A stretch of DNA of 64,000 bases. Origin: Scandinavium lactucae. GTDB lineage: Bacteria > Pseudomonadota > Gammaproteobacteria > Enterobacterales > Enterobacteriaceae. The notes beneath the pieces are model-generated. The model was not told where the DNA came from. It searched no databases and was given only the letters and a program-made list of their open reading frames with translations. Below are positions 33,976 to 43,197 of the stretch, one piece after another (the stretch's first letter is position 1; every line of letters starts with the position of its first letter). Made by a program: the position numbers and the translations under genes. The stretch spans positions 1 through 64,000 of the forward strand of contig NZ_JAWXRD010000028.1 of assembly GCF_033843265.1 (NCBI RefSeq), written 5' to 3'.

Positions 33976-34803
33976 TTACATATGGGCGGCAATCAGACGC
34001 TGGTTATCCTGGTACATACTGAACAGGAAGTTATTATAGCTCGACCCACGAGTCGAATAGCCTTTCAGTTTGTGGATCATCGCACTGGCCGTGACTTCCT
34101 GGTCCGTTTTACGCAGCTGCGCACGGGACTTACGGAATGACTTATAAGCCGGATGCGTGTTCAGGTTCACCACATAGGCATCCACAGACTCTTTGACCGA
34201 GTCAAAGTGAGAGTAGCCTTTCACCTTGCCGCTCCCCGCAGGACATTTGCCTGAACCACATTTCATGCCGAACAGGTTGTTGTTGTTGCGCGCCAGTTTG
34301 GACGTACCCCAACCGCTTTCTGCTGCGGCCATGGTTGCCACCATGCTGCCAGGAATAATATCCACACGCTCAAGCAGCGAGTTCCACGGAATTTTACGCG
34401 TATTCCCGGACCAGCTGATTTTGTAGCGCTGGGTAATTTTTTTCATGCGCGCACGTTCAGACGGTGACCAACGACCATCGTACTGCTTGGAAACAAGCCA
34501 GTTACGATCGGCGGTGATTGCCGCATTTTGGCTGGTAATATAAGGCATTACGGTCCGGAGAAACGCTTTTTTACGAGGTGTTCCGGAAGGGTATTTTCGC
34601 AAATCAGGAAGTGAACTACTCTTTGCACTATTGCGAGAATACTCTTGTTTACTGCTAACCTTACTACTACTGCTTGCCTTTATTATCGGGGCTTTGTGAC
34701 TCGTTGTTGCTGTGTGCGTCTTTGCCAGCACGCTACCTGAAAATGCACAGGTGAGTAACATGAGTATCGCGGCCCCATATCGTCGAATGGGAGTCGATAT
34801 CAT
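33976..34803 (-). CDS. bax: Bax protein (glucosaminidase-family, exported)
   Basis: The 275-aa product starts at 34803 (GGAGACCTA-ATG); E. coli Bax is 274 aa. A signal peptide (RRYGAAILMLLTCAFSGSVLA) precedes a Ser/Lys-rich linker. The mannosyl-glycoprotein endo-beta-N-acetylglucosaminidase (LYZ2/FlgJ-like) domain covers about 130-270. It has AAAESGWGTSKLARNNNNLF containing the catalytic Glu. It is likely a periplasmic peptidoglycan hydrolase; the physiological role is not established. Confidence 0.92.
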   Translation of the reverse strand: MISTPIRRYGAAILMLLTCAFSGSVLAKTHTATTSHKAPIIKASSSSKVSSKQEYSRNSAKSSSLPDLRKYPSGTPRKKAFLRTVMPYITSQNAAITADRNWLVSKQYDGRWSPSERARMKKITQRYKISWSGNTRKIPWNSLLERVDIIPGSMVATMAAAESGWGTSKLARNNNNLFGMKCGSGKCPAGSGKVKGYSHFDSVKESVDAYVVNLNTHPAYKSFRKSRAQLRKTDQEVTASAMIHKLKGYSTRGSSYNNFLFSMYQDNQRLIAAHM

Positions 34804-35031
34804 TAGGTCTCCTGGTCGGAAAAAATCATTCCAACACCTTGTTTTATTCACATAACTGCGAAATGAATCGCGAATCATAGCAAAAATACCGTGTGGACGC
34901 ACCCAAAGAAATAATCCAATTCCGAAACGATGTCACGCATAAACTACTCCCTTTCGACTCATAAGCCTGAAATTGCTGGCGTAATCGCAGAAATTCCTTT
35001 TCTAATTTGAAGCCGATCACTCACCCTGCGC

Positions 35032-35076
35032 CATCCTCCCCTTCAATGTGGTTCAGGGATGAGGGGCCGGATGGGG
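35032..35076. promoter_or_regulatory. MalT boxes upstream of malS
   Basis: Several matches to the MalT box (GGGGA(T/G)GAGG) cluster here. GGGGAGGATG is on the minus strand (35032-35041), AGGGATGAGG on the plus strand (35055-35064), and a weaker CCGGATGGGG lies at 35067-35076. They lie 42-86 bp upstream of the malS start codon, fitting maltotriose/MalT control. The rest of the 314-bp bax-malS gap shows no gene. Confidence 0.65.
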
Positions 35077-35117
35077 TCTGCTGGCAAAATGTACAAAAAC
35101 CGACTCAGGTGAACGAA

Positions 35118-37148
35118 ATGAAACGTGCCGCCCTTATATTGCTTCTGCTGCCCGAAATCGCCCTGGCGGCCTGGACTGCGCCGGATTTTCCTGCCTTCAA
35201 CGCGCAAGCCAGCGGAAAATTTGTCAGTCAGAAAACGCTGACGAAGGGTACTCGTCCGCTGACGTTAAATCTTGACCAGCAGTGCTGGCAGCCCGCCTCG
35301 GCCATCAAACTCAATGAGATGTTGTCGCTGGAACCCTGTCAGGGCGCGACACCGCAGTGGCGACTGTATCGTGACGGGGAATACACCCTGACCGTCGATA
35401 CCCGCTCCGGCACGCCAACGCTGATGCTGAGCGTGGAAAGCGCCGCCACGCCGTCGGCAAAGGTCGAGACCCGCCAGTGTCCACGGTGGGACGGTAAACC
35501 ACTCACGGTGGATGTCAGCAAAGTCTTTACCGAAGGCAGCAAAGTCCGTGATTTTTACAGCGGCCAGACCGCGACGGTGAGTGGCGGGAAAATCACCCTG
35601 CAACCCTCCCCTGACAGCAACGGCCTTCTGCTGCTGGAAAATGCACAGTCAGACTCGTCCGCCGACTTTAACTGGCACAATGCCACCGTCTACTTTGTAC
35701 TGACCGATCGCTACGTGAATGGTGATCCCGCCAACGATAGCAGTTACGGTCGGCATAAGGACGGATTGCAGGAGATAGGCACTTTTCACGGCGGAGATTT
35801 GCAGGGACTCGCCAGCAAGCTCGATTATTTGCAGCAGCTTGGGGTGAATGCACTGTGGATAAGCTCTCCGTTGGAGCAAATTCACGGCTGGGTCGGCGGC
35901 GGCACCAAAGGCGACTTCCCGCACTACGCCTATCACGGCTATTACCCGCAGGACTGGACGAAACTTGATGCCAACATGGGCAACGAGGACGACCTGCGTC
36001 ATCTGGTGGACGAAGCGCACAAACGCGGGATCCGCATTTTATTTGACGTGGTGATGAATCACACCGGCTACGCCACCCTGGCCGACATGCAGCAATATCA
36101 GTTTGGCGCGCTGTATTTGCAGGGTGAGGAACGCAAAAGCATACTCGGCGAGCACTGGACCGACTGGAAACCCGGCCCCGGCCAGAGCTGGCACAGCTTT
36201 AATGACTACATTAACTTCAGCGATAAACCCGCATGGGACAACTGGTGGGGCAAAAAGTGGATCCGCACCGATATCGGCGACTACGACAATCCCGGCTTTG
36301 ACGATTTAACGATGTCGCTGGCTTTCCTGCCGGACGTCAAAACCGAATCGAAGGAAGCGTCTGGCCTGCCAGTGTTCTATCAACACAAGCCAGATACCGC
36401 AGCTAAAGCGATTGCAGGCTTTACGCCGCGCGACTATCTGACCCACTGGCTGAGCCTGTGGGTGCGCGATTATGGCATCGACGGTTTTCGCATTGATACC
36501 GCCAAACACGTTGAGCTTCCGGCCTGGCAACAACTGAAAACCGAGGCCGCCGAGGCGCTGGCGCAATGGAAGAAAGCCAATCCGGGCAAGTCACCGGATA
36601 ATGGTCCCTTCTGGATGACCGGCGAAGCCTGGGGCCACGGCGTGCTAAAGAGTACGTATTACCAGAACGGCTTCGATGCGATGATTAACTTCGATTATCA
36701 GGATCAGGCGGCGAAAGCGGTGGATTGCCTGGCGAATATCGACCTCACCTGGCAGCAGATGGCCGACAAACTGCAAAACTTCAACGTGCTGAGCTATCTC
36801 TCATCGCATGATACCCGGCTGTTCCGCGAGGGCGGTAGCGAGGCCGCAGAGCTATTGTTGCTGGCCCCCGGCGCGGTGCAGATATTTTATGGCGATGAAT
36901 CGGCGCGTCCGTTCGGCCCGACCGGGTCTGATCCGTTACAAGGCACGCGTTCGGACATGAACTGGCAAGACGTCGGCGGTAAAGAGGTCGCAACCGTTGC
37001 TCACTGGCAGAAACTCGGCCAGTTCCGCGCCCGTCACCCGGCGATTGGTGCGGGCAAGCAAACCACGCTTTCATTGCCGCAGGGTTACGGCTTCATGCGC
37101 GAAAAGGGCGAGGACAAAGTGATGGTGGTGTGGGCAGGAAAACCCTGA
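35118..37148 (+). CDS. malS: Periplasmic alpha-amylase
   Basis: The product is 676 aa, the same as E. coli MalS. The start at 35118 gives a signal peptide (MKRAALILLLLPEIALA); the longer in-frame extension is not conserved. After an N-terminal beta-rich region (about 20-190) comes the GH13 barrel. Conserved regions are visible: DVVMNHTGYA, DGFRIDTAKHVE (nucleophile Asp), WMTGEAWGHG (acid/base Glu) and YLSSHDTRLF. It hydrolyses long maltodextrins in the periplasm for the maltose system. Confidence 0.97.
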   Translation: MKRAALILLLLPEIALAAWTAPDFPAFNAQASGKFVSQKTLTKGTRPLTLNLDQQCWQPASAIKLNEMLSLEPCQGATPQWRLYRDGEYTLTVDTRSGTPTLMLSVESAATPSAKVETRQCPRWDGKPLTVDVSKVFTEGSKVRDFYSGQTATVSGGKITLQPSPDSNGLLLLENAQSDSSADFNWHNATVYFVLTDRYVNGDPANDSSYGRHKDGLQEIGTFHGGDLQGLASKLDYLQQLGVNALWISSPLEQIHGWVGGGTKGDFPHYAYHGYYPQDWTKLDANMGNEDDLRHLVDEAHKRGIRILFDVVMNHTGYATLADMQQYQFGALYLQGEERKSILGEHWTDWKPGPGQSWHSFNDYINFSDKPAWDNWWGKKWIRTDIGDYDNPGFDDLTMSLAFLPDVKTESKEASGLPVFYQHKPDTAAKAIAGFTPRDYLTHWLSLWVRDYGIDGFRIDTAKHVELPAWQQLKTEAAEALAQWKKANPGKSPDNGPFWMTGEAWGHGVLKSTYYQNGFDAMINFDYQDQAAKAVDCLANIDLTWQQMADKLQNFNVLSYLSSHDTRLFREGGSEAAELLLLAPGAVQIFYGDESARPFGPTGSDPLQGTRSDMNWQDVGGKEVATVAHWQKLGQFRARHPAIGAGKQTTLSLPQGYGFMREKGEDKVMVVWAGKP

Positions 37149-37224
37149 AGTGTAAAACAGAGTAATCATCCGCATTGTGAGCCATAAGCAGTCGAAGGAA
37201 CCAAAGGCGCAACCCTTGCCCGGT

Positions 37225-37253
37225 TTGCACCTTGCTGGCGCAGGGGTTATGGT
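37225..37253 (+). promoter_or_regulatory. Putative avtA promoter
   Basis: TTGCAC (37225-37230), a 17-bp spacer and TATGGT (37248-37253) lie 38-66 bp upstream of the avtA ATG. A small GGTTA/TAACC hairpin overlaps the presumed start-site region. Confidence 0.5.
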
Positions 37254-37290
37254 TAGCCCCTAACCAGTAAGACCGACAGAACACCTGCAT

Positions 37291-38547
37291 ATGACTTTTT
37301 CACTTTTCGGCGACAAATTCACCCGTCATTCCGGTATCACCCGCCTGATGGAAGATCTCAACGATGGTCTGCGTACGCCAGGCACCATCATGCTCGGCGG
37401 CGGCAACCCGGCGCAAATCCCGCAGATGAACGACTATTTCCACCAGCTGCTGGCGGATATGCTGGAAAGCGGTAAAGCCACTGAAGCACTGTGCAACTAT
37501 GATGGCCCGCAGGGTAAAACCGAGCTGCTGGCAGAGCTGGCGAACATGCTGCGCGACGAGCTGGGTTGGGATATCGGACCACAGAACATTGCACTGACAA
37601 ACGGCAGTCAAAGCGCGTTTTTCTACTTGTTTAACCTCTTTGCTGGCCGTCGCGCCGACGGGACCACCCGAAAGGTGCTGTTCCCGCTGACCCCGGAATA
37701 CATTGGCTATGCCGATTCCGGCCTTGAAGAAGACCTGTTTGTCTCGGCCCGGCCAAACATCGAGCTGCTGCCGGAAGGCCAGTTCAAATACCACGTTGAT
37801 TTCGAACACCTGCGCGTCACCGACGACACCGGGATGATCTGCGTTTCGCGTCCAACCAACCCGACGGGTAACGTTATCACCGACGAAGAGTTGATGAAGC
37901 TGGACGTGCTGGCCAATCAGCATGGCATTCCGCTGGTGATTGATAACGCCTACGGAGTGCCGTTCCCGGGCATTATCTTCAGCGAAGCGCGTCCGCTGTG
38001 GAACCCGAATATCGTGCTGTGCATGAGCCTGTCGAAGCTCGGCCTGCCCGGCAGCCGCTGCGGCATTATCATCGCCAATGAGAAAATCATCAGCGCGATA
38101 AGCAATATGAACGGCATCATCAGCCTCTCTCCCGGCGGAATTGGCCCGGCGATGATGTGCGAGATGATCAAACGTAAGGACCTGCTGCGCCTGTCGGAAA
38201 CGGTGATTAAACCGTTCTATTACCAGCGCGTTCAGGAGACGATCGCCACTATTCGCCGCTATTTACCGGAAGAACGCTGCCTGATCCACAAGCCAGAAGG
38301 GGCGATTTTCCTCTGGCTGTGGTTTAAGGATTTACCGATCACCACCGAAATTCTTTATCAGCGCCTGAAAAAACGCGGCGTGCTGATGGTGCCGGGCGAT
38401 TTCTTCTTCCCGGGGCTCGATAAACCCTGGCCGCACACGCATCAGTGTATGCGTATGAACTATGTGCCGGATCCGCAGAAAATCGAAGCGGGTGTTAAAA
38501 TCCTTGCCGAAGAAATAGAAAACGCCTGGCGTGAAAGCGGGTGCTAA
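37291..38547 (+). CDS. avtA: Valine-pyruvate aminotransferase
   Basis: This is a 418-aa fold-type I PLP enzyme; E. coli AvtA is 417 aa. It exchanges amino groups among valine, alanine and 2-aminobutyrate with pyruvate or 2-ketoisovalerate. The PLP lysine lies in CMSLSKLGLPGSRCG (about residue 250), preceded by SRPTNPTGNV and VIDNAYGVPFP. The C-terminal VLMVPGDFFFPG is also characteristic. It marks the left border of the accessory block that replaces the K-12 yia/sgb genes. Confidence 0.97.
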   Translation: MTFSLFGDKFTRHSGITRLMEDLNDGLRTPGTIMLGGGNPAQIPQMNDYFHQLLADMLESGKATEALCNYDGPQGKTELLAELANMLRDELGWDIGPQNIALTNGSQSAFFYLFNLFAGRRADGTTRKVLFPLTPEYIGYADSGLEEDLFVSARPNIELLPEGQFKYHVDFEHLRVTDDTGMICVSRPTNPTGNVITDEELMKLDVLANQHGIPLVIDNAYGVPFPGIIFSEARPLWNPNIVLCMSLSKLGLPGSRCGIIIANEKIISAISNMNGIISLSPGGIGPAMMCEMIKRKDLLRLSETVIKPFYYQRVQETIATIRRYLPEERCLIHKPEGAIFLWLWFKDLPITTEILYQRLKKRGVLMVPGDFFFPGLDKPWPHTHQCMRMNYVPDPQKIEAGVKILAEEIENAWRESGC

Positions 38548-38569
38548 GCCCGGCGGGTACTGAAAATAC

Positions 38570-39391
38570 CTAGCCGGAATTAATATGCTCTTTGCAGTAG
38601 CGACGCTTCCACGCCGCGGGTGTGAGCCCGGTGTGTTTGCGGAAGATTTGTCGGAAATAGCCGCTATCGTTGAATCCACAGCGTGCCGCCACTTCGGTTA
38701 ACGACAGCGAATCACTGATCAACAGCTTCTCGGCCGCCATTACCCGCTGACGATGCAGCGACTCGGTCAGCGTCAGGCGAAACGTGCGCCGATAGACGCG
38801 ACCGAGATAGTCCGCATTGCAGTGCAGCTCTTTGGCGAGCGTTGAGGTAGAAATCGGCAGATGAAACTGGGTGCGGATACTCTGCTGTGCCTTCCACGCC
38901 AGCGCCACGCCGGGACTGTCGCCCACGCTTTCCTCTACGCCAGCCGCCGAAAGCTGCTGGAGGATCAGCAGCAAAATGCACTCCAGCGCAATGCTGCGAT
39001 GCACGTTCTCCTGCTCGCTCAGGAACTGGCGAAACAGGGCGATGATGTACTGCGGATGGCTCACGCTGGTGTGCTGGGGAATACTCAGTAACGTCTGGCG
39101 CAGGGCCGAGTCTACCGCGCTTTCCAGCCAGTCAAAATGCAGCCAGTAAAATTTTAAATCGCCCGGAAACTGGCCCTCGCCAACGTGCTGACACCCCGGA
39201 CGCAGCAGCAGGCTTTCACCCGCCTGCACCCTAAACAACTGCCCTTCCTCGCGGATCTTCAGCTCGCCGCGTTCAACAAACACCAGTTCCCAGGAATTAA
39301 GCCTGCGCGCCGGATGGCTGCCCACCCCACGGGAAATGAACAGGCCACCGTTCTGCACGCGAATCGGAAACGCTATGGATAATTCGAGCAT
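38570..39391 (-). CDS. AraC-family transcriptional regulator (of the GPH/GH127 operon)
   Basis: The 273-aa product has an N-terminal cupin-like sensing domain (about 10-110, with RRLNSWELVFVERGEL and LLLRPGCQHVG) and a C-terminal AraC double HTH (about 170-268). The HTH contains LPISTSTLAKELHCNADYLG and LSLTEVAARCGFNDSGYFRQIF. It is divergent from a sugar symporter and a beta-L-arabinofuranosidase gene, so it most likely activates them in response to an arabinose-containing sugar. The RBS is weak (GCGGGA about 12 bases from the ATG), so the start is less certain. Confidence 0.82.
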   Translation of the reverse strand: MLELSIAFPIRVQNGGLFISRGVGSHPARRLNSWELVFVERGELKIREEGQLFRVQAGESLLLRPGCQHVGEGQFPGDLKFYWLHFDWLESAVDSALRQTLLSIPQHTSVSHPQYIIALFRQFLSEQENVHRSIALECILLLILQQLSAAGVEESVGDSPGVALAWKAQQSIRTQFHLPISTSTLAKELHCNADYLGRVYRRTFRLTLTESLHRQRVMAAEKLLISDSLSLTEVAARCGFNDSGYFRQIFRKHTGLTPAAWKRRYCKEHINSG

Positions 39392-39467
39392 GGATATGTG
39401 TTTTCCCGCTTATCGAAAGATAAAAATCCACATTTGCTATTGATTATAAACAAAAATAACAACATCA

Positions 39468-39483
39468 CCTGACAGCGATCACA
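39468..39483 (+). promoter_or_regulatory. CRP-like site in the AraC-regulator / symporter divergent region
   Basis: CCTGA-N6-TCACA matches the CRP consensus at 8 of 10 half-site positions. It sits between the divergent regulator and symporter genes, about 157 bp before the symporter start. No further operator could be defined in this 248-bp gap. Confidence 0.35.
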
Positions 39484-39639
39484 GTTTGCACATCAGGTCG
39501 GAATCCTCATCTTTTTATACTTTTCCCTTCCCTTGTTGCGCGGGCGATTCCGGGCAGAATTGAGGATGTACCTTACACATCACATCCGAAGCCCGCGAAA
39601 AAGCGGGTCATACCCCCTGACTTACGTGAGGAGTTTTCG

Positions 39640-41040
39640 ATGACTTCTGCTCCGATTACACAAACCGAACTCGCCCAGCAGTCCATTAACGACGCGCTGT
39701 CGCTGCGGGAGAAAATCGGTTACGGGCTGGGCGACGCCGGCGGGACGGTGATCACCTGCCTTATCATGAACTTTCTGACCTTTTTCTATACCGACGTTTT
39801 CGGTTTGACCCCGGCGCTGGTCGGCACGTTGTTTATCGCCCTGCGCGTGTTCGATGCGATTTCTGACCCGATTATGGGCGTGATCGCCGACCGAACCCAA
39901 AGTCGCTGGGGACGCTTTCGCCCCTGGCAGCTGTGGATTGCACTGCCGATCGGCATTATCGGCGTCCTGACCTTTACCGTGCCCGACGTCAGCATGAGCA
40001 TCAAAATCGTTTGGGCATTCGGCACCTATCTGCTGCTGTCCATCAGCTACACCGCCATCAACGTGCCCTACTGCGCGCTGATTAACACCATGACCACCCG
40101 CCATACGGAAGTGCTGGGCTGCCAGTCCTGGCGCTTTGTGCTGTGTGGCGTGGCGGGGTTTTTAGTCTCCGTCGGGCTACCGTGGCTGGTATCCGTTTTC
40201 GGTAAAGGCGACGTGGCGCACGGCTGGCAAATGGGGGTCAGCATTCTGTGCGGCGTGGCGGTGGTGATGTTCCTGTGCTGCTTCTTCTGGGTACGCGAGC
40301 GGGTGCCGCTGGACGCGCTGGGCAAATTTACCCTACGCCAGCACATCGCCGGGCTGCGGAAAAACGATCAGCTGCTGCTGATGCTGGTAATGTCCTTCCT
40401 GCTAATTAACGTCTTTAACATCCGCGGTGGCGGCTATATGTACTTCATCACCTACGTATTACAGGGCAGCACGGCGTACACTTCGCTGTTCTTCACCATG
40501 GTGACCTTTGCCTCAATTTTAGGGTCGATCCTCGTCAATCCGCTGACCAAACGCGTCGATACCGTCAAACTTTACTCTTACACCAATCTGGTTTTAGCCG
40601 CACTGGCGGTGGCGATGTGGTTTCTGCCCGTTGGTCCGGCATGGCAGACGCTGTGGCTGGTTGTCATCCTTGGCAACGGCATCATTCTGGGCTTTACGCT
40701 GCCGCTGCACTTCGGCCTGATGGCCTTCGCCGACGATTACGGCGAGTGGAAAAACGGGGTGCGTTCCTCAGGCATGAACTTCGCGTTTAACCTCTTTTTC
40801 ATCAAACTCGCCTGGGCCTCCAGCGCCGGGATTGTCAGCCTGGTGTTTGTCTTGGTGGCCTATCAGCCCGGCATCGGTAACCAGACGGCGGCCTCGCTGC
40901 ACGGCATGACCGCGATGGAAACGCTGCTGCCCGCCGTGTTCCATCTGCTGCTGGCCTTCACCCTGCGTACCTGCAAACTCAATAACCCGATGATGTCGCG
41001 CATCGCCAGCGATTTACGCGTGCGCCATGTTCAGTCTTAA
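39640..41040 (+). CDS. GPH-family glycoside:cation symporter
   Basis: This is a 466-aa, 12-segment transporter of the glycoside-pentoside-hexuronide family (MelB, XylP, YicJ relatives). The hallmarks are LREKIGYGLGDAGG at the N terminus, SDPIMGVIADRTQSRWGRFR in the first cytoplasmic loop region, and DYGEWKNGVRSSG around residue 366. Substrates are alpha/beta-glycosides moved with Na+ or H+. GTGAGGAGTTTTCG precedes the ATG. The next gene starts ten bases after its stop, so the likely substrate is an arabinofuranoside. Confidence 0.87.
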   Translation: MTSAPITQTELAQQSINDALSLREKIGYGLGDAGGTVITCLIMNFLTFFYTDVFGLTPALVGTLFIALRVFDAISDPIMGVIADRTQSRWGRFRPWQLWIALPIGIIGVLTFTVPDVSMSIKIVWAFGTYLLLSISYTAINVPYCALINTMTTRHTEVLGCQSWRFVLCGVAGFLVSVGLPWLVSVFGKGDVAHGWQMGVSILCGVAVVMFLCCFFWVRERVPLDALGKFTLRQHIAGLRKNDQLLLMLVMSFLLINVFNIRGGGYMYFITYVLQGSTAYTSLFFTMVTFASILGSILVNPLTKRVDTVKLYSYTNLVLAALAVAMWFLPVGPAWQTLWLVVILGNGIILGFTLPLHFGLMAFADDYGEWKNGVRSSGMNFAFNLFFIKLAWASSAGIVSLVFVLVAYQPGIGNQTAASLHGMTAMETLLPAVFHLLLAFTLRTCKLNNPMMSRIASDLRVRHVQS

Positions 41041-41050
41041 GGAGACCGTT

Positions 41051-43006
41051 ATGTCCGTGATGGAAGTCGATCTACACAAGCTCAAAGTCAACGATCCGTT
41101 TCTTGGGCAGTATCAGCAACTGGTTCGTGATGTGGTTATCCCCTATCAGTGGGACGCGCTGAACGACAGGATCCCACAGGCCGATCCAAGCCACGCTATC
41201 GAGAATTTCCGTATCGCCGCCGGGCTGTCAGAGGGTGAGTTTTACGGCATGGTTTTCCAGGACAGCGACGTGGCGAAATGGCTGGAAGCCGTGGCGTGGT
41301 CGCTGTGCCAGAAGCCGGACCCGGCGCTTGAAAAAACCGCCGATGAGGTAATTGAACTGGTGGCCGCCGCCCAGTGCGACGATGGCTATCTCAATACCTA
41401 TTTCACCGTCAAAGCCCCGCAGGCGCGCTGGACCAATCTGGCGGAATGCCATGAGCTGTACTGCGCCGGACACATGATTGAAGCAGGCGTGGCGTTCTTC
41501 CAGGCGACCGGCAAACGTCGTTTGCTGGAGGTGGTCTGTAAACTTGCCGACCACATCGATAGCGTGTTTGGCCCTGCCGAGTCGCAACTGCACGGTTACC
41601 CCGGTCATCCGGAAATCGAGCTGGCGTTAATGCGCTTGTTCGACGTGACGCAGGAACTGCGCTACCGCGAGCTGGTGAACTTCTTCGTCGAACAGCGGGG
41701 AACACAGCCGCATTTCTACGACATCGAGTATGAAAAACGAGGAAAAACCTCGTACTGGAATACCTACGGCCCGGCATGGATGGTGCAGGATAAAGCCTAC
41801 AGCCAGGCGCATCAGCCGCTGGCTGAACAGCAGAGCGCCATCGGTCACGCGGTGCGTTTCGTCTACCTGATGACCGGCGTGGCCCATCTGGCGCGGCTCA
41901 GTCAGGACGAAGCTAAGCGTCAGGACTGCCTGCGCCTGTGGAACAACATGGCCCAGCGTCAGCTGTATATCACCGGCGGGATCGGTTCCCAGAGCAGCGG
42001 CGAAGCCTTCAGTAGCGATTACGATTTACCGAACGACACGGTGTATGCCGAAAGCTGCGCCTCGATTGGGCTGATGATGTTCGCCCGCCGAATGCTGGAG
42101 ATGGAAGCCGACAGCCAGTACGCCGACGTAATGGAGCGTGCGCTGTATAATACCGTGCTCGGCGGGATGGCGCTGGATGGCAAACACTTCTTCTACGTCA
42201 ACCCGCTGGAAGTGCATCCTAAATCGCTGAATTTCAATCATATCTACGATCACGTCAAGCCGGTGCGCCAGCGCTGGTTCGGCTGTGCCTGCTGCCCGCC
42301 GAATATCGCCCGGGTGCTGACCTCGCTCGGGCACTATATCTACACCCCACGTGAGGACGCGCTGTACATCAACCTGTATGTCGGCAACAGCGCAGAGATT
42401 GCCGTCGGCGATGAGACGCTGCGCCTGCGTATCAGCGGCAACTTCCCGTGGCAGGAAAAAGTCACGATCGCCATCGACTCGGCGCAGCCGGTGCAGCATA
42501 CCCTGGCGCTGCGCCTGCCCGACTGGTGCGATGCCCCACAGGTGGCGCTCAACGGCGTGCCGGTAGCGAAGGATATCCGCAAAGGGTATCTGCACATCAA
42601 CCGCCGCTGGCAGGAAGGCGACACCCTGACGCTCACCCTGCCGATGCCGGTGCGTCGGGTGTATGGCAATCCGTTAGTGCGCCACGTCGCCGGGAAAGTG
42701 GCGATACAGCGCGGGCCGTTGGTGTACTGCCTTGAACAGGCGGATAACGGCGAAGAACTGCATAACCTGTGGCTTCCCGATGCGGCAACCTTTAACGCCT
42801 TCGAAGGCAAAGGGCTGTTCGCACACAAGGTGCTGATTCAGGCCGAGGGCTATAAGCACACCGCCGTCCAACCCGAGCAGCAGCCGCTTTGGCATTACGA
42901 CCGCTCACCCGCCACGCGTCAGGCGCACACCCTGACCTTTATTCCGTGGTTCAGCTGGGCCAACCGCGGCGAAGGCGAAATGCGGATTTGGGTCAACGAG
43001 GGGTGA
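41051..43006 (+). CDS. GH127 beta-L-arabinofuranosidase
   Basis: The 651-aa product is of the DUF1680/GH127 family. The start at 41051 has GGAG eight bases upstream. The Cys-Glu zinc site of Bifidobacterium HypBA1 (Glu338, Cys340, Cys417, Cys418) is matched here by Glu334 and Cys336 in YAESCASIGL, and Cys414 and Cys415 in WFGCACCPPN. The cysteine is the nucleophile in this family. No signal peptide is visible, so it should act in the cytoplasm on sugars brought in by the adjacent symporter, releasing L-arabinose. The exact linkage is inferred from family knowledge. Confidence 0.88.
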   Translation: MSVMEVDLHKLKVNDPFLGQYQQLVRDVVIPYQWDALNDRIPQADPSHAIENFRIAAGLSEGEFYGMVFQDSDVAKWLEAVAWSLCQKPDPALEKTADEVIELVAAAQCDDGYLNTYFTVKAPQARWTNLAECHELYCAGHMIEAGVAFFQATGKRRLLEVVCKLADHIDSVFGPAESQLHGYPGHPEIELALMRLFDVTQELRYRELVNFFVEQRGTQPHFYDIEYEKRGKTSYWNTYGPAWMVQDKAYSQAHQPLAEQQSAIGHAVRFVYLMTGVAHLARLSQDEAKRQDCLRLWNNMAQRQLYITGGIGSQSSGEAFSSDYDLPNDTVYAESCASIGLMMFARRMLEMEADSQYADVMERALYNTVLGGMALDGKHFFYVNPLEVHPKSLNFNHIYDHVKPVRQRWFGCACCPPNIARVLTSLGHYIYTPREDALYINLYVGNSAEIAVGDETLRLRISGNFPWQEKVTIAIDSAQPVQHTLALRLPDWCDAPQVALNGVPVAKDIRKGYLHINRRWQEGDTLTLTLPMPVRRVYGNPLVRHVAGKVAIQRGPLVYCLEQADNGEELHNLWLPDAATFNAFEGKGLFAHKVLIQAEGYKHTAVQPEQQPLWHYDRSPATRQAHTLTFIPWFSWANRGEGEMRIWVNEG

Positions 43007-43009
43007 TTT

Positions 43010-43113
43010 TTCCGTTTGCCGGGCACAATGAAACACGCCACCCGATTGAAACGGTGGATGATATCTATTCCTGGGCCGATATTCTAAAAGCCACGGCGGC
43101 GCTTTATCTTTAA
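43010..43113 (+). pseudogene. Coding-like remnant, possible C-terminus of an M20-type metallopeptidase
   Basis: Directly after the GH127 stop, another frame reads FPFAGHNETRHPIETVDDIY and continues SWADILKATAALYL to a TAA. This looks like a real protein C-terminus; a GHN...HP-E...DDIxxWADxLKAT ending recalls M20-family peptidases. There is no start codon or RBS of its own and nothing upstream in frame. I read it as a leftover from a deleted gene, perhaps an ancestral neighbour. Family assignment is tentative. Confidence 0.4.
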
Positions 43114-43128
43114 ATGTTAGGGCTTCCC

Positions 43129-43195
43129 GCCCGGCGGCGGAGCTGCCGGGTCTACGGTTGGAAGGGTAGGCCCGGCAAGCGAAGCGCCGCCGGGC
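43129..43195. repeat. Pair of inverted REP elements (BIME) left of the RAYT gene
   Basis: Two GC-rich imperfect palindromes lie head to head. The first has feet GCCCGG (43129-43134) and CCGGGT (43146-43151) followed by CTAC. The second (43170-43195) has feet GCCCGG and CCGGGC and is preceded by GTAG at 43166-43169. The GTAG/CTAC tetranucleotide at the foot of REPs is the element recognised by RAYT transposases. Confidence 0.85.
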
Positions 43196-43197
43196 AA

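Noticed and set aside
42889..43113. A complete 74-codon gene overlapping the GH127 end
   Set aside because: Only the part after the GH127 stop looks like protein. The upstream portion is out-of-frame GH127 sequence, so a remnant is the better reading.
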